Shown here one piece after another: positions 29,381 to 38,966 of a DNA stretch of 63,176 bases; position 1 is the stretch's first letter; each line of letters begins with the position of its first letter. Source of the DNA: an uncultured Methylocystaceae bacterium (GTDB lineage: Bacteria; Pseudomonadota; Alphaproteobacteria; Rhizobiales; Beijerinckiaceae). The translations under genes and the position numbers were made by a program. Under the pieces are notes generated by a model, which saw only the letters and a program-made list of their open reading frames with translations, made no database searches and had not been told where the DNA came from. Location: contig CAIQCB010000066.1 of NCBI GenBank assembly GCA_903870245.1, forward strand, positions 1 to 63,176, read 5' to 3'.

Positions 29381-29398
29381 AGCCTGATTGTTCAGGCT
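29381..29398. terminator. Small hairpin at the end of the hydrolase gene
   Basis: AGCCTGA (29381-29387) pairs with TCAGGCT (29392-29398) across the minus-strand stop codon. There is no T run, so its role in termination is uncertain. Confidence 0.3.
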
Positions 29399-30336
29399 TG
29401 CATTTCACCGGGTATGAATGCGTCGAAGGCGCGCCAGAACTGCTCACGAAAAATGTCGCGTTCCATCAGTAATTCGTGTTTGGCGCCTTGGACGGGTATC
29501 AGCAACGCATTGGTCAAATTTCCAGCAAAGCGCTCGATCGCGTTGTTTGAGACAATTTCCTCCCGACCGCAGGTGAAACAGAGGATAGGCGTTCGGATAC
29601 GCCTTGGATATTCCGGCGCGGCGAACCGTCCCATCAATCTAAAGGCGGCGTTGGCCCAGCCGATTGTCGGGTCGCCGATTACCAGTTCCGGCTTTTGTTG
29701 GACGATGGCGGCGTTTCGCGCAAAACGCGCCGGGTCTGTTGTCAGCCGGTTTTTTTCGAAAGGTTGCTCCAGCATCGACACCCCGCGTCCCAGAGGAATA
29801 TACATGCCTCCAAGGCCCATCATATCGAGCGTCTCCGCCAGCCACCTGGAAGCTTTGGGAAACCGCACGATGGCGAGATCGATCATCGGCGCAACCAGCG
29901 CCATCCGCTGAAACGGCGGCCGTGCGCCGTAGGCCATGTCGAGCATGATGGCTCCGCCCATGGAATGAGCAAGGGCAAACCAGGGTTGCGGTCGTTCCGC
30001 CATGACCTCTGTGAGAAAGACTTCGAGGTCGAGCTGGTAATCGGCGAAATCGTCTACATGGCCCTTCCGCGGGTCGTCGAGTTCCCGCCCAGAGCCGCCC
30101 TGGCAGCGCCAATCGAGGGTGGCCACATCGAACCCGCGCCGACGCAAATCATTGATAGTCTCGAAATATTTCTCGATGAATTCATTATGTCCCTGAAATA
30201 GCGCCACTGTTCCGCGCGCTTGTCCCGCACTTGGAAAAACCGCCGCTCGTAATCGTCGACCATCCCTGGCGCGCAGGTGCACAACGCGAGCGTTCTCCGG
30301 CACGGGATTATCCCTGGCGGCCACCAGATCAATCAT
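29392..30336 (-). CDS. Alpha/beta hydrolase, lysophospholipase/monoacylglycerol lipase type
   Basis: 314 residues, the Serine aminopeptidase S33 / PldB type. Motifs: VALFQGHNEFIEKYFETIND around residue 45 with the oxyanion region, WRCQGGSGR, the nucleophile Ser in ALAHSMGGAIML (about 122-127), and a late acidic residue and His in VQGAKHELLMERD. It probably cleaves fatty acyl esters of glycerol or lysophospholipids in the cytoplasm; the true substrate is unknown. No signal peptide. Divergent from the hsp20 unit. Confidence 0.88.
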   Translation of the reverse strand: MIDLVAARDNPVPENARVVHLRARDGRRLRAAVFPSAGQARGTVALFQGHNEFIEKYFETINDLRRRGFDVATLDWRCQGGSGRELDDPRKGHVDDFADYQLDLEVFLTEVMAERPQPWFALAHSMGGAIMLDMAYGARPPFQRMALVAPMIDLAIVRFPKASRWLAETLDMMGLGGMYIPLGRGVSMLEQPFEKNRLTTDPARFARNAAIVQQKPELVIGDPTIGWANAAFRLMGRFAAPEYPRRIRTPILCFTCGREEIVSNNAIERFAGNLTNALLIPVQGAKHELLMERDIFREQFWRAFDAFIPGEMQA

Positions 30337-30441
30337 GTGTCCTCACGGCGTGGGTCCTTTCTCCAGACATCGGCCACGACCCGGTGGCCTGCGCCGCCCT
30401 GACTGAGATGTTTCCACCGTCCGGTCTGCTGGCGCGCGCCC

Positions 30442-30470
30442 CTTGAAAGCCCGGGAGCGGCTTCCCAACT
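30442..30470 (+). promoter_or_regulatory. Predicted sigma-32 (RpoH) promoter of hsp20
   Basis: CTTGAAA (30442-30448), a perfect RpoH -35 match, is followed after 15 bp by CCCAACT (30464-30470), close to the -10 consensus CCCATnT. It lies about 90 bp upstream of the start codon, placing the start of transcription near 30477 and leaving room for the leader RNA described next. Confidence 0.75.
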
Positions 30471-30480
30471 GCCCGGTTAG

Positions 30481-30563
30481 CGCGGGCCAAAACGGACGCG
30501 CAAATCCTGCGGCGCGATCACGCAAGCGCGCTGCATGTCGCTTCATTCGGAGGATATGTCATG
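30481..30563 (+). promoter_or_regulatory. ROSE-like RNA thermometer in the hsp20 leader
   Basis: In ROSE elements a U(U/C)GCU sequence pairs imperfectly with the AGGA of the ribosome site. Here TCGCT (30538-30542) is followed 8 nt later by AGGA (30551-30554), 6 nt before the ATG at 30561. Upstream, GCGCG (30512-30516) can pair with CGCGC (30527-30531) as the extra stem expected of this class. ROSE elements control small heat-shock genes in Rhizobiales. Folding was judged by eye. Confidence 0.65.
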
Positions 30564-31025
30564 CGTCAATTCGATCTCTCCCCGCTTTACCGCCAGACGG
30601 TCGGCTTCGACCGGCTTTTCAATCTGCTTGATCAGACAGGCGGGTTTGACGGGGCTTCCAGCTATCCACCTTATAACATCGAGCGCACCGGGGAAAACGC
30701 TTATCGCGTGACCCTGGCGGTCGCCGGCTTCTCGAAAGACGAGCTTGTAATCGAGAGCAAGGAAAATACGCTCTCCATCAAAGGTTCAAGGGAGCAGGTC
30801 GCTCCAGTCGAGGGCAGGGAGATTCTGCATCAGGGGATTGCGGCCCGGGCCTTCGAACGTCGCTTTCAGCTTGCTGATCACGTTGTTGTTACCGGAGCCA
30901 GCCTGGTGAACGGGCTACTCCATGTCGATCTGGTCCGCGAAATTCCCGAGGCACAGAAACCGCGTCGTATCGAGATTGGCGCGGGAGCGCCGACTCCGAC
31001 AGTGGTCGAGTCCCGGGCGGCGTAA
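30561..31025 (+). CDS. Small heat-shock protein, Hsp20/alpha-crystallin family
   Basis: 154 residues of the IbpA class. It holds unfolded proteins for later refolding by DnaK and ClpB. The N-terminal region MRQFDLSPLYRQTVGFDRLF is the class A type, the alpha-crystallin domain spans about 35-130 (YPPYNIERTGENAYRVTLAV to GLLHVDLVREIP) and the C-terminal RRIEI supplies the I-x-I motif for oligomer contacts. It has a GGAGGA ribosome site that a leader structure may cover, a predicted heat-shock promoter, and its own terminator. Confidence 0.94.
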   Translation: MRQFDLSPLYRQTVGFDRLFNLLDQTGGFDGASSYPPYNIERTGENAYRVTLAVAGFSKDELVIESKENTLSIKGSREQVAPVEGREILHQGIAARAFERRFQLADHVVVTGASLVNGLLHVDLVREIPEAQKPRRIEIGAGAPTPTVVESRAA

Positions 31026-31064
31026 ACGCGCCACCGGTATGGCCAGGGGACGATATGGACTGGT

Positions 31065-31095
31065 GAGAGGCGCCTTGCTGCGCCTCTCATTTTTA
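31065..31095 (+). terminator. Terminator after hsp20
   Basis: A perfect 9-bp stem (31065-31073 with 31080-31088), loop CTTGCT, followed by ATTTTT. Located 40 bp after the stop codon. Confidence 0.92.
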
Positions 31096-31575
31096 TTATG
31101 ATATTGTTTTTAAATTGAAAAATAGTTATTTCGAATTTTTCGCTGGCCAGATTTCCTATCGTTGGCGCGAGTCTTTCTTCCCGGGCGAGCAGTTGCCGGA
31201 AAGGGTGGCCAGAGGCCTCTGCACCCATCAGGAGTAGCTTGTAAGCCGGCGATAAATCTGGCACGATCTTGGCCAATGTTAAGTCAGCGCTGCTGACCTT
31301 TCGCCACTCCAGAGTAAACTGCAGAGACCACTGTATCAAAACAGCTTTCGCTAAATAATCGTCCAAACTTGAGGGTAACCCTCAAGACATGGGCGTGCAG
31401 ACCGGCGGACAGACTCAGTCGTTTAACTGCGTCGGAAAGGTCGCCGAGGGTCTATGCAGGGGTATCCTGTCGGTTCGTGCGGGACGCAATTCTCCCGGCG
31501 GTCCGATTATAAATGTCAAAAAACGAATGAAATGGGTCGTGCGCGTCGGCCGCGCCGAGCCGGGAGAAGTCTCTG
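31096..31575. other. Upstream region of the glutamate synthase operon
   Basis: 480 bp. The first 50 bp are AT-rich (poly-A and poly-T tracts). Short frames on both strands look non-coding. The gltB promoter must lie here. A partial sigma-54-like match at 31162 fails at the key -12 position, so I do not call it. Confidence 0.4.
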
Positions 31576-34500
31576 ATGACCAAGGTCCTGAAGGATACAG
31601 CCGGTCTGCGCCCGACCGGCCCCGCCGAGCGGATCGCGATCGGCCGTGACCCGCTGCTTCCCGTGGCGCAGGGTCTTTACGATCCATCCAAGGAGCACGA
31701 CTCCTGCGGCGTCGGCTTTGTCGCCAACATGCACAACCACAAAAGCCATGCGATCGTCGAAATGGGTCTTCAGATCCTGCTTAATCTCGACCATCGCGGC
31801 GCTGTCGGCGCCGATCCGAAGCTTGGCGACGGCTGCGGCATCCTCGTGCAGATTCCGCATGCGTTCTTCCAGGAAGAATGCGCCAAAATCGGCTTCAGCC
31901 TCCCGTCGGCGGGAGATTACGCCATTGGTCAGTATTTTTTGCCCCGCGACGCCGCAACCCGCGCCAAAGCGCGCGGGGTCATCGAGTCAGCAGTGCTCGC
32001 GGAAGGCTTGACGGTTCTGGGCTGGCGCGAGCTACCGGTAGACTCTTCCGATCTGGGAGAGGCCGTACGCGCCGTAGAGCCTTTTCATGCGCAAATGTTC
32101 ATTGGAAAGGGTCCCAACGTTATCGATAACGACGATTTCGAGCGTCGTATCTATCTTGGTCGCAAATCGGCGTCGAACGAAGTCTACAAACTTGGCGAGG
32201 CTGGACGGGAACTCTATTCGGTCTCGGTTTCGTCGCGCACCATCGTCTATAAAGGCATGGTGCTCGTTTCCCAGCTGGGGGACTATTTCCGCGATCTCAA
32301 GGACGAGCGTTTTGTTTCCGCTCTCGCGCTTGTGCATCAGCGGTTTGCAACCAATACGTTTCCATCGTGGCGTCTTGCGCACCCGTATCGTTTTGTCGCC
32401 CATAATGGCGAGATCAATACGCTGCGCGGAAATCTGAACTGGATGGCGGCGCGGCAGGCGTCGGTGTCCTCGCCGCTTTTTGGCGAAAACATCAACAAGC
32501 TCTGGCCAATCTCCTACGAGGGTCAGTCCGATACGGCCTGCTTTGATAACGCGCTCGAATTCCTCGTGCGCGGCGGCTACTCGCTTGCACACGCCGTAAT
32601 GATGCTGATCCCGGAAGCGTGGGCCGGCAACCCATTGATGGATAGCGATCGCAAGGCGTTCTACGAATATCACGCCGCGCTGATGGAGCCCTGGGACGGA
32701 CCCGCCGCCATGGCCTTTACGGATGGTCGGCAGATTGGCGCCACGCTCGATCGCAACGGCTTGCGACCGGCCCGCTATATCGTCACCGACGATGGCCTCG
32801 TCGTCATGGCGTCGGAAATGGGCGTGCTGCCGATTCCGGAAGAAAAAATCGTTACAAAATGGCGTCTCCAGCCTGGACGGATGTTGCTCGTCGATCTTGA
32901 CCAGGGACGTATCGTCTCTGATGAGGAGATCAAGAAGGAGTTGTCGAACTCCCATCCTTACAAGGAATGGCTGGCGCGCACACAAATCCAGCTTGAGAAC
33001 CTCAAGCCAGTCGAAGCGCGATCGGCGCGCGCCGACGTGTCGCTGCTCGATCGGCAACAGGCGTTCGGCTACACGCAGGAAGACCTTGATCTGCTTGTCT
33101 ATCCGATGGCTGTGACGGGGCAGGAGGCTGTCGGCTCGATGGGCACGGACACGCCAATCTCGCCCCTCTCGGACAAGGAAAAACTGCTCTACACCTACTT
33201 CAAGCAGAATTTTGCACAGGTGACCAATCCGCCGATCGATCCGATCCGCGAAGAATTGGTCATGAGCCTCGTTTCCTTCATTGGACCGCGGCCCAACATT
33301 CTCGACCATGAGGGACTGGCGAATAAAAAGCGTCTTGAGGTCCGTCAGCCAATCCTGACGAGCGAAGATCTGGAGAAGATCCGCTGTATCGGAATGGTCG
33401 AAGACAGTTTCGATACCAAGACGCTTGAGGTCACCTATGACGCCGTAAAAGGCGCTGAGGGCATGCGCGCGGCGATTACGCATCTCTGCCAGCGCGCGGA
33501 AGACGCCGTTACCGGCAAATATAACATCATCATCCTGTCGGATCGCATGGTTGGTCCCGATCGCATTCCGATCCCGGCGCTGCTGGCCACGGCGGCGGTG
33601 CATCATCATCTTATTCGCAAGGGTTTGCGAACTTCAGTGGGTCTGGTGGTCGAGACGGGCGAAGCTCGAGAAGTGCATCATTTCGCTTGTCTTGCAGGTT
33701 ACGGCGCCGAGGCGATCAATCCCTACCTCGCCTTCGACACGCTAGAAGCTTCGGTCAAGGAATTGCCGGCTGATGTCGATCCACACGAAGCCGTCAAGCG
33801 TTTTATCAAGGCGATCGACAAGGGTCTTTTGAAGGTGATGTCCAAAATGGGCATCTCCACCTATCAATCCTATTGCGGCGCGCAAATCTTCGATGCCGTC
33901 GGTCTGGCGCAGAAATTCGTCGACGAGTTTTTCACTGGAACGACGACGCGCATTGATGGCGTCGATCTTGACGCCATCGCGCGGGAAACCGTTCGTCGAC
34001 ACAGGCTTGCCTTCGGCGATGCGCCGATTTACCGCGATGCGCTTGATGTCGGAGGCGATTACGCCTTCCGCATTCGTGGCGAAGCCCATAGCTGGACGCC
34101 GCACACCGTCTCCCTTCTTCAGCATGCCGTGCGCGGCAACGCGCGCGACCAGTATCGCGCCTATGCGAGGGAGTTAAACGAGCAGGATCAACGTCTGTTG
34201 AACTTGCGTGGCCTCTTCCGCATTCGAGGCGCGCAGGAGGATGGCCGCGCACCGGTTCCACTGGAGGAGGTTGAATCGGCCAGCGAAATCGTCCGGCGCT
34301 TCTCGACTGGCGCGATGTCGTTTGGATCGATCTCCCGCGAAGCGCACACGACGCTGGCGATCGCGATGAACCGTATTGGCGGTAAATCCAACACGGGCGA
34401 AGGCGGAGAAGAGCCAGAACGATTCAAGCCGGAGCCTAATGGCGACTCAAGGCGTTCGGCGATCAAACAGGTCGCCTCGGGCCGTTTTGGCGTGACGACG

Positions 34501-36288
34501 GAATATCTCGTCAATGCCGATATGATCCAGATCAAGATGGCGCAGGGCGCAAAGCCCGGCGAAGGCGGTCAATTGCCTGGCGACAAAGTCGACGCCGTGA
34601 TCGCCAAGGTGCGTCATTCGACTCCAGGCGTTGGTCTGATCTCGCCGCCGCCTCATCACGATATCTACTCGATTGAGGATTTGGCCCAACTTATCTTCGA
34701 TCTGAAAAACGCCAATCCCAAAGCCGACATTTCTGTCAAACTGGTTTCGGAAGTCGGCGTCGGCACCGTGGCGGCGGGCGTTTCCAAGGGACGCGCTGAT
34801 CATGTCACCATTTCAGGCTACGACGGCGGCACCGGCGCATCGCCTTTGACCTCCATCAAACACGCCGGTTCGCCCTGGGAAATCGGTCTTGCCGAAACCC
34901 ATCAGACTTTAGTCCTGAACGGTCTGCGCTCGCGCATCGCCGTGCAGGTCGACGGTGGTTTACGCACGGGACGTGACGTGATCATTGGCGCCTTGCTTGG
35001 CGCCGATGAGTTTGGCTTCTCGACAGCGCCTTTGATTGCGGCCGGCTGCATCATGATGCGCAAGTGCCATCTCAACACCTGCCCGGTTGGCGTTGCGACA
35101 CAGGACCCTGTCCTGCGCAAACGCTTTGTTGGCCAGCCGGAGCATGTCATCAACTTTTTCTTCTTCGTCGCCGAGGAAGTCCGCGAACTGATGGCAGAGA
35201 TGGGGTACCGCAGGTTCGAAGAGCTTGTTGGTCAGATGCAGATGCTCGACAAGACAGACGCGATTTCACATTGGAAAACGCGCGGCCTCGACTTCTCGAA
35301 ATTGTTTCACAAACCGCCGGGCGAAGGGGCCGCGATACGTCATTCCGCCCGACAGGACCACGGCCTCGACAAGGCGCTTGATAACCGCCTGATCGCGGAA
35401 TCCCGGCCGGCGCTGGATCGCGGCGCAAAGGTGTCTATCGACATTGCCGTCAAAAACGTCGACCGAGCTCTGGGAGCCATGTTGTCTGGAGAGGTGGCCC
35501 GGATTTATGGTCATGCCGGCCTTCCCGAAGATACCGTCGATATCCGTGCGACCGGAACGGCGGGACAGAGTCTTGGCGCTTTTCTTGCGCGTGGCGTGAC
35601 CCTGCGACTTGAGGGCGTTGCCAACGATTACGTTGGCAAGGGTCTCTCTGGCGGCAAATTGATCGTCCATCCCTCCCGCCATGCTCTCAAGATCGATCCT
35701 TCGAATTCCATTATCGTCGGCAACACGGTACTCTACGGCGCGATCGCCGGAGAATGTTACTTGCGTGGGGTCGCCGGCGAGCGTTTCGCCGTGCGCAACT
35801 CCGGCGCCTTCGCTGTCGTTGAAGGCGTTGGCGATCATGGTTGCGAATATATGACTGGCGGCGTGGTGGTGGTGCTTGGTCAGACAGGTCGTAATTTTGC
35901 AGCAGGCATGTCCGGCGGCGTCGCCTACGTGCTCGATGTCGCGGGCGATTTCGCCTCCCGCTGCAATCTTTCCATGGTCGACCTGGAGCCGGTAGGGAGC
36001 GAGGAGCTGGCGATGGAAAGCGTCTATCACCAGACCAACGACCTCGCCGCGCATGGACGCGTTGATATTATGAACGACATGACCCGCTACGATGCAGAAC
36101 GTTTGAGGCGTCTCATCGCCAACCATCTCAAATACACGGGCTCGACTCGTGCGCGCGAGATCCTTGACGATTGGGAAAACAGCAAGACGAAATTCGTCAA
36201 GGTGATGCCGGTGGAATACCGGCGGGCCCTTAACGAGATGAATTCGCGTCGGGGTCAATCGCCTGGTTTGAAGGCGGCGGGGGCCTGA
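31576..36288 (+). CDS. gltB: Glutamate synthase (NADPH) large subunit
   Basis: 1570 residues, full length. With GltD it makes two glutamates from glutamine and 2-oxoglutarate, the assimilatory partner of glutamine synthetase. Domains: a propeptide of 43 residues ahead of Cys44 (HDSCGVGF), which becomes the N-terminal nucleophile of the glutaminase domain; a central domain; the FMN-binding synthase domain with [10 protein letters not shown] and [11 protein letters not shown]; the 3Fe-4S cluster cysteines in [18 protein letters not shown]; and the beta-helix GXGXG domain with [21 protein letters not shown]. The start has GGGAGA upstream. Confidence 0.98.
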   Translation: MTKVLKDTAGLRPTGPAERIAIGRDPLLPVAQGLYDPSKEHDSCGVGFVANMHNHKSHAIVEMGLQILLNLDHRGAVGADPKLGDGCGILVQIPHAFFQEECAKIGFSLPSAGDYAIGQYFLPRDAATRAKARGVIESAVLAEGLTVLGWRELPVDSSDLGEAVRAVEPFHAQMFIGKGPNVIDNDDFERRIYLGRKSASNEVYKLGEAGRELYSVSVSSRTIVYKGMVLVSQLGDYFRDLKDERFVSALALVHQRFATNTFPSWRLAHPYRFVAHNGEINTLRGNLNWMAARQASVSSPLFGENINKLWPISYEGQSDTACFDNALEFLVRGGYSLAHAVMMLIPEAWAGNPLMDSDRKAFYEYHAALMEPWDGPAAMAFTDGRQIGATLDRNGLRPARYIVTDDGLVVMASEMGVLPIPEEKIVTKWRLQPGRMLLVDLDQGRIVSDEEIKKELSNSHPYKEWLARTQIQLENLKPVEARSARADVSLLDRQQAFGYTQEDLDLLVYPMAVTGQEAVGSMGTDTPISPLSDKEKLLYTYFKQNFAQVTNPPIDPIREELVMSLVSFIGPRPNILDHEGLANKKRLEVRQPILTSEDLEKIRCIGMVEDSFDTKTLEVTYDAVKGAEGMRAAITHLCQRAEDAVTGKYNIIILSDRMVGPDRIPIPALLATAAVHHHLIRKGLRTSVGLVVETGEAREVHHFACLAGYGAEAINPYLAFDTLEASVKELPADVDPHEAVKRFIKAIDKGLLKVMSKMGISTYQSYCGAQIFDAVGLAQKFVDEFFTGTTTRIDGVDLDAIARETVRRHRLAFGDAPIYRDALDVGGDYAFRIRGEAHSWTPHTVSLLQHAVRGNARDQYRAYARELNEQDQRLLNLRGLFRIRGAQEDGRAPVPLEEVESASEIVRRFSTGAMSFGSISREAHTTLAIAMNRIGGKSNTGEGGEEPERFKPEPNGDSRRSAIKQVASGRFGVTTEYLVNADMIQIKMAQGAKPGEGGQLPGDKVDAVIAKVRHSTPGVGLISPPPHHDIYSIEDLAQLIFDLKNANPKADISVKLVSEVGVGTVAAGVSKGRADHVTISGYDGGTGASPLTSIKHAGSPWEIGLAETHQTLVLNGLRSRIAVQVDGGLRTGRDVIIGALLGADEFGFSTAPLIAAGCIMMRKCHLNTCPVGVATQDPVLRKRFVGQPEHVINFFFFVAEEVRELMAEMGYRRFEELVGQMQMLDKTDAISHWKTRGLDFSKLFHKPPGEGAAIRHSARQDHGLDKALDNRLIAESRPALDRGAKVSIDIAVKNVDRALGAMLSGEVARIYGHAGLPEDTVDIRATGTAGQSLGAFLARGVTLRLEGVANDYVGKGLSGGKLIVHPSRHALKIDPSNSIIVGNTVLYGAIAGECYLRGVAGERFAVRNSGAFAVVEGVGDHGCEYMTGGVVVVLGQTGRNFAAGMSGGVAYVLDVAGDFASRCNLSMVDLEPVGSEELAMESVYHQTNDLAAHGRVDIMNDMTRYDAERLRRLIANHLKYTGSTRAREILDDWENSKTKFVKVMPVEYRRALNEMNSRRGQSPGLKAAGA

Positions 36289-36423
36289 CAGGCATTGGAG
36301 CGATCCGTCGCAATCAAAAGCTATTGCGACGGTAACTGAACGGTTTCGCCCGGACCGCGCTGAGTCCGGGAGTTCAGTCTGCGGCGCAGGCGCGTCGCCA
36401 GAGGCGAGAGGTTTGAAAGCAAA

Positions 36424-37842
36424 ATGGGCAAGGTGACCGGCTTTCTCGAAATCGACCGGCAGGACCGCAAATACAAGCCTGCGGCAGACCGAATCCGCCA
36501 CTATGACGAATTCGTCATTCCGCTATCCGAAGAGGCCACGCGCGGTCAGGCTTCTCGGTGCATGGATTGCGGTATTCCATTCTGTCACAACGGATGCCCA
36601 GTCAACAACCAGATCCCGGACTGGAACGACCTCGTCTATCATGGCGACTGGCGTCGGGCGCTTGAGAACCTGCACTCGACCAATAACTTCCCCGAGTTTA
36701 CCGGCCGGATTTGTCCAGCGCCTTGCGAGGCGTCCTGCACACTGAACCTTCAGGACCAGCCTGTAACCATCAAATCCATCGAATGCGCGATTATCGACCG
36801 CGGCTTCAGGGAAGGCTGGGTGGTTCCGCTCAGGCCTGGGCACAAGACAGGCAGGAAAATCGCCATTGTCGGCTCCGGGCCGGCAGGTTTGGCTGCGGCT
36901 CAACAGCTGGCGCGCGTGGGTCACGACGTTCATGTCTATGAAAAATTGGCGAAAGCCGGCGGTTTACTGCGCTACGGCATTCCCGATTTCAAGATGGAAA
37001 AACATCTGATCGATCGGCGTGTCGAGCAGATGACCGCCGAGGGCGTCGTCTTTCACTATAACGTCAATGTCGGCGTTGATTTATCGGCGGGGGAACTAGT
37101 CGACAGCCATGACGCTGTCATCCTCGCAGGCGGAGCGGAAAAGCCGCGCGATTTACCGATCCCCGGTCGTGAACTGGATGGCGTGCATTTCGCAATGGAT
37201 TTTCTGGCTCAGCAGAACCGCCGTGTATCTGGCGAGCCCCAGCTGCGAAACGAGCCAATTCTGGCGACTGGCAAGCATGTCATCGTCATCGGGGGCGGTG
37301 ACACTGGCTCGGATTGCATTGGCACGTCGGTGCGTCACCGGGCTTTGTCGGTGACCCAGCTCGAAATCATGCCCCGTCCGCCCGAGAAGGAAAACAAGCT
37401 TCTGACATGGCCGGATTGGCCCCTGAAGTTGCGCACCTCCTCCTCCCATGAGGAAGGCGCACTGCGCGACTTTTCCGTTTTGACAAAGGAATTTGTCGGC
37501 CAGAATGGCGCAGTGACCGGATTACGTTGCATTCGTGTCGATGATCAGATGCAAGAGGTTCCGGACAGTTCTTTCACTATCCAGGCTGACCTCGTGCTGC
37601 TGGCGATGGGTTTTGTATCCCCGGTTCGGGATGGCCTGCTCGAAAAGATCGATGTGAATTTGGACGCCAGGGGGAATGTCGCTGCGGATACCCGGGCCTA
37701 TATATCGTCACGTGACAAAGTGTTTGCATGCGGAGACATGCGACGTGGCCAGTCACTCGTCGTCTGGGCGATACGCGAAGGGCGTCAATGCGCCGCTTCT
37801 GTTGACGCCTTCCTGACGGGTGACACAGATTTGCCAAGGTGA
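36424..37842 (+). CDS. gltD: Glutamate synthase (NADPH) small subunit
   Basis: 472 residues. GltD takes electrons from NADPH through FAD and iron-sulfur clusters to GltB. The N-terminal cluster-binding cysteines are in [20 protein letters not shown] and [13 protein letters not shown]; the FAD site is [18 protein letters not shown] (about 141-158); the NADPH site is [19 protein letters not shown] (about 285-303). It follows gltB after 135 bp. The small gene next to it begins within a few bases of its stop. Confidence 0.97.
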   Translation: MGKVTGFLEIDRQDRKYKPAADRIRHYDEFVIPLSEEATRGQASRCMDCGIPFCHNGCPVNNQIPDWNDLVYHGDWRRALENLHSTNNFPEFTGRICPAPCEASCTLNLQDQPVTIKSIECAIIDRGFREGWVVPLRPGHKTGRKIAIVGSGPAGLAAAQQLARVGHDVHVYEKLAKAGGLLRYGIPDFKMEKHLIDRRVEQMTAEGVVFHYNVNVGVDLSAGELVDSHDAVILAGGAEKPRDLPIPGRELDGVHFAMDFLAQQNRRVSGEPQLRNEPILATGKHVIVIGGGDTGSDCIGTSVRHRALSVTQLEIMPRPPEKENKLLTWPDWPLKLRTSSSHEEGALRDFSVLTKEFVGQNGAVTGLRCIRVDDQMQEVPDSSFTIQADLVLLAMGFVSPVRDGLLEKIDVNLDARGNVAADTRAYISSRDKVFACGDMRRGQSLVVWAIREGRQCAASVDAFLTGDTDLPR

Positions 37843-37847
37843 GGATC

Positions 37848-38057
37848 ATGGTCAGTGAGAAATTAAATCTATGGTATTGCGACACATTCGTCGCTCAGCC
37901 TTGGCAGTTCTTCTTTCTAATTTTGCCGCTAATCGGGGCGTTTCTCTATGGCCGCGGGAAGCAGAAGCTTGGCTGGATACTGATCGGCGTTTGGGTTCTC
38001 GTTCAGGTGGTTGTGTCCGCCGCAACGAATTTCGTCTTCACATGTAATATCGAGTGA
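37848..38057 (+). CDS. Small two-helix membrane protein downstream of gltD
   Basis: 69 residues from the ATG at 37848, or 72 from a GTG at 37839 that overlaps the gltD stop. Two membrane helices (about 18-33 and 42-61) joined by a YGRGKQK turn, with Cys residues near both ends (WYCDTF and FTCNIE). No family recognised. Position and coupling suggest co-transcription with gltBD. It is followed directly by a strong terminator. Confidence 0.65.
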   Translation: MVSEKLNLWYCDTFVAQPWQFFFLILPLIGAFLYGRGKQKLGWILIGVWVLVQVVVSAATNFVFTCNIE

Positions 38058-38076
38058 TCGACGTCTGTGAATGAAT

Positions 38077-38115
38077 AAAAAAAGCTCCGGATAATGAAAA
38101 TCCGGAGCTTTTTTT
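38077..38115. terminator. Strong bidirectional terminator
   Basis: A 16-bp perfect stem (38077-38092 with 38100-38115) whose ends are seven A and seven T residues, loop of 7. It serves the gltBD unit and the convergent L,D-transpeptidase gene. Confidence 0.96.
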
Positions 38116-38136
38116 CATGTTCAAGGTTCAGACTAT

Positions 38137-38835
38137 TCAGAGAACATTGACCGTTGTGCCGACTTTCACATGACTGAACAGGTCTGTGACGTCGGAATTC
38201 AGCATTCTGATGCAACCCGAAGACACGGCCTGACCGATAGACCAAGGTTCGTTCGAGCCGTGGATTCTAAACATCGTGTCTCGATTACCTGAGTAGAGAT
38301 ACATGGCGCGTGCGCCAAGAGGATTGTCCTCACCTCCCGACATATGACGGGGCAAATCAGGACGACGCTTGAGCATTTCCTTCGGCGGGGTCCAGTCCGG
38401 CCAGCTTTCCTTGCGGCCTATGCGGGTGCGGCCTTTCCAGGCAAATCCCTCACGACCAACGCCAACGCCATAGCGGATAGCCTGTCCGTCAGGCATCGAG
38501 AGATAAAGGTAGCGATTCTGTGTGTCGACTGTGACCGTGCCGGGCTTTTCCTCCGTAGGGTCCGACACAATTTCGCGAGTTGAGGAGGGGGTCTCTCTCG
38601 CGAGGCGGTTTCCATTCTCGGTTTCGTCGCGGCCGTCATTGTAGGAAGCGACCATCTCTTCACTGCCGGCAGGATATTGCTCGGCGGCGGGCGCGGCGTC
38701 TTCGAACAGGGCGAGGAAGGAGCGATCGTCGGCGCGGGCCGCTTGGACGCTGGTAAAAGCAAAAACGGTGGCCGCAGCAAAAAAAGTAAAATTTTTCCGG
38801 GCCATGATGTTGGGCCGCTCCGGGAAAAACTGCAT
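38137..38835 (-). CDS. L,D-transpeptidase (YkuD family)
   Basis: 232 residues with a signal peptide (cleavage near residue 35, ARA). The YkuD catalytic domain (about 100-232) contains IHGSNEPWSIGQAVSSGCIR: His192, the catalytic Cys208 and Arg210. Enzymes of this class form 3-3 cross-links in peptidoglycan or attach proteins to it in the periplasm, and are abundant in Rhizobiales. The N-terminal 65 residues of the mature protein are low-complexity. AGGAG sits 8 bp before the chosen ATG; the internal ATG at 38805 is an alternative. Confidence 0.92.
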   Translation of the reverse strand: MQFFPERPNIMARKNFTFFAAATVFAFTSVQAARADDRSFLALFEDAAPAAEQYPAGSEEMVASYNDGRDETENGNRLARETPSSTREIVSDPTEEKPGTVTVDTQNRYLYLSMPDGQAIRYGVGVGREGFAWKGRTRIGRKESWPDWTPPKEMLKRRPDLPRHMSGGEDNPLGARAMYLYSGNRDTMFRIHGSNEPWSIGQAVSSGCIRMLNSDVTDLFSHVKVGTTVNVL

Positions 38836-38966
38836 TCTGGTCGCTCCTGTATCTCCGTTGACTGGAGAATGCGCGAGCCATCAATATCGTTCCGCGTCGA
38901 TCAAAATATTCTTAACGATTTTTTTACTTTTATCCGCCACCTACTGCCCCGCGGTTCTGCTTGCCG

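Noticed and set aside
29254-29472. 72-residue plus-strand frame between hisN and the hydrolase
   Set aside because: Its second half is antisense to the end of the hydrolase gene and no start signal is seen.
31162-31177. Possible sigma-54 promoter upstream of gltB (TTGGCGCGAGTCTTTC)
   Set aside because: The -24 part is close, but the essential GC of the -12 element is TC here, and it lies 400 bp from the gene.
30878-31366. 162-residue minus-strand frame overlapping the end of hsp20
   Set aside because: It crosses the hsp20 terminator and the end of the gene; no ribosome site or motif.
32032-33609. 525-residue open frame on the minus strand inside gltB
   Set aside because: It is antisense to the conserved gltB coding sequence, has no family resemblance and no ribosome site. 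High GC at third codon positions produces such frames.
35266-36501. 411-residue open frame on the minus strand across the gltB-gltD junction
   Set aside because: Antisense to two recognised genes, with a composition typical of reverse-frame artefacts.
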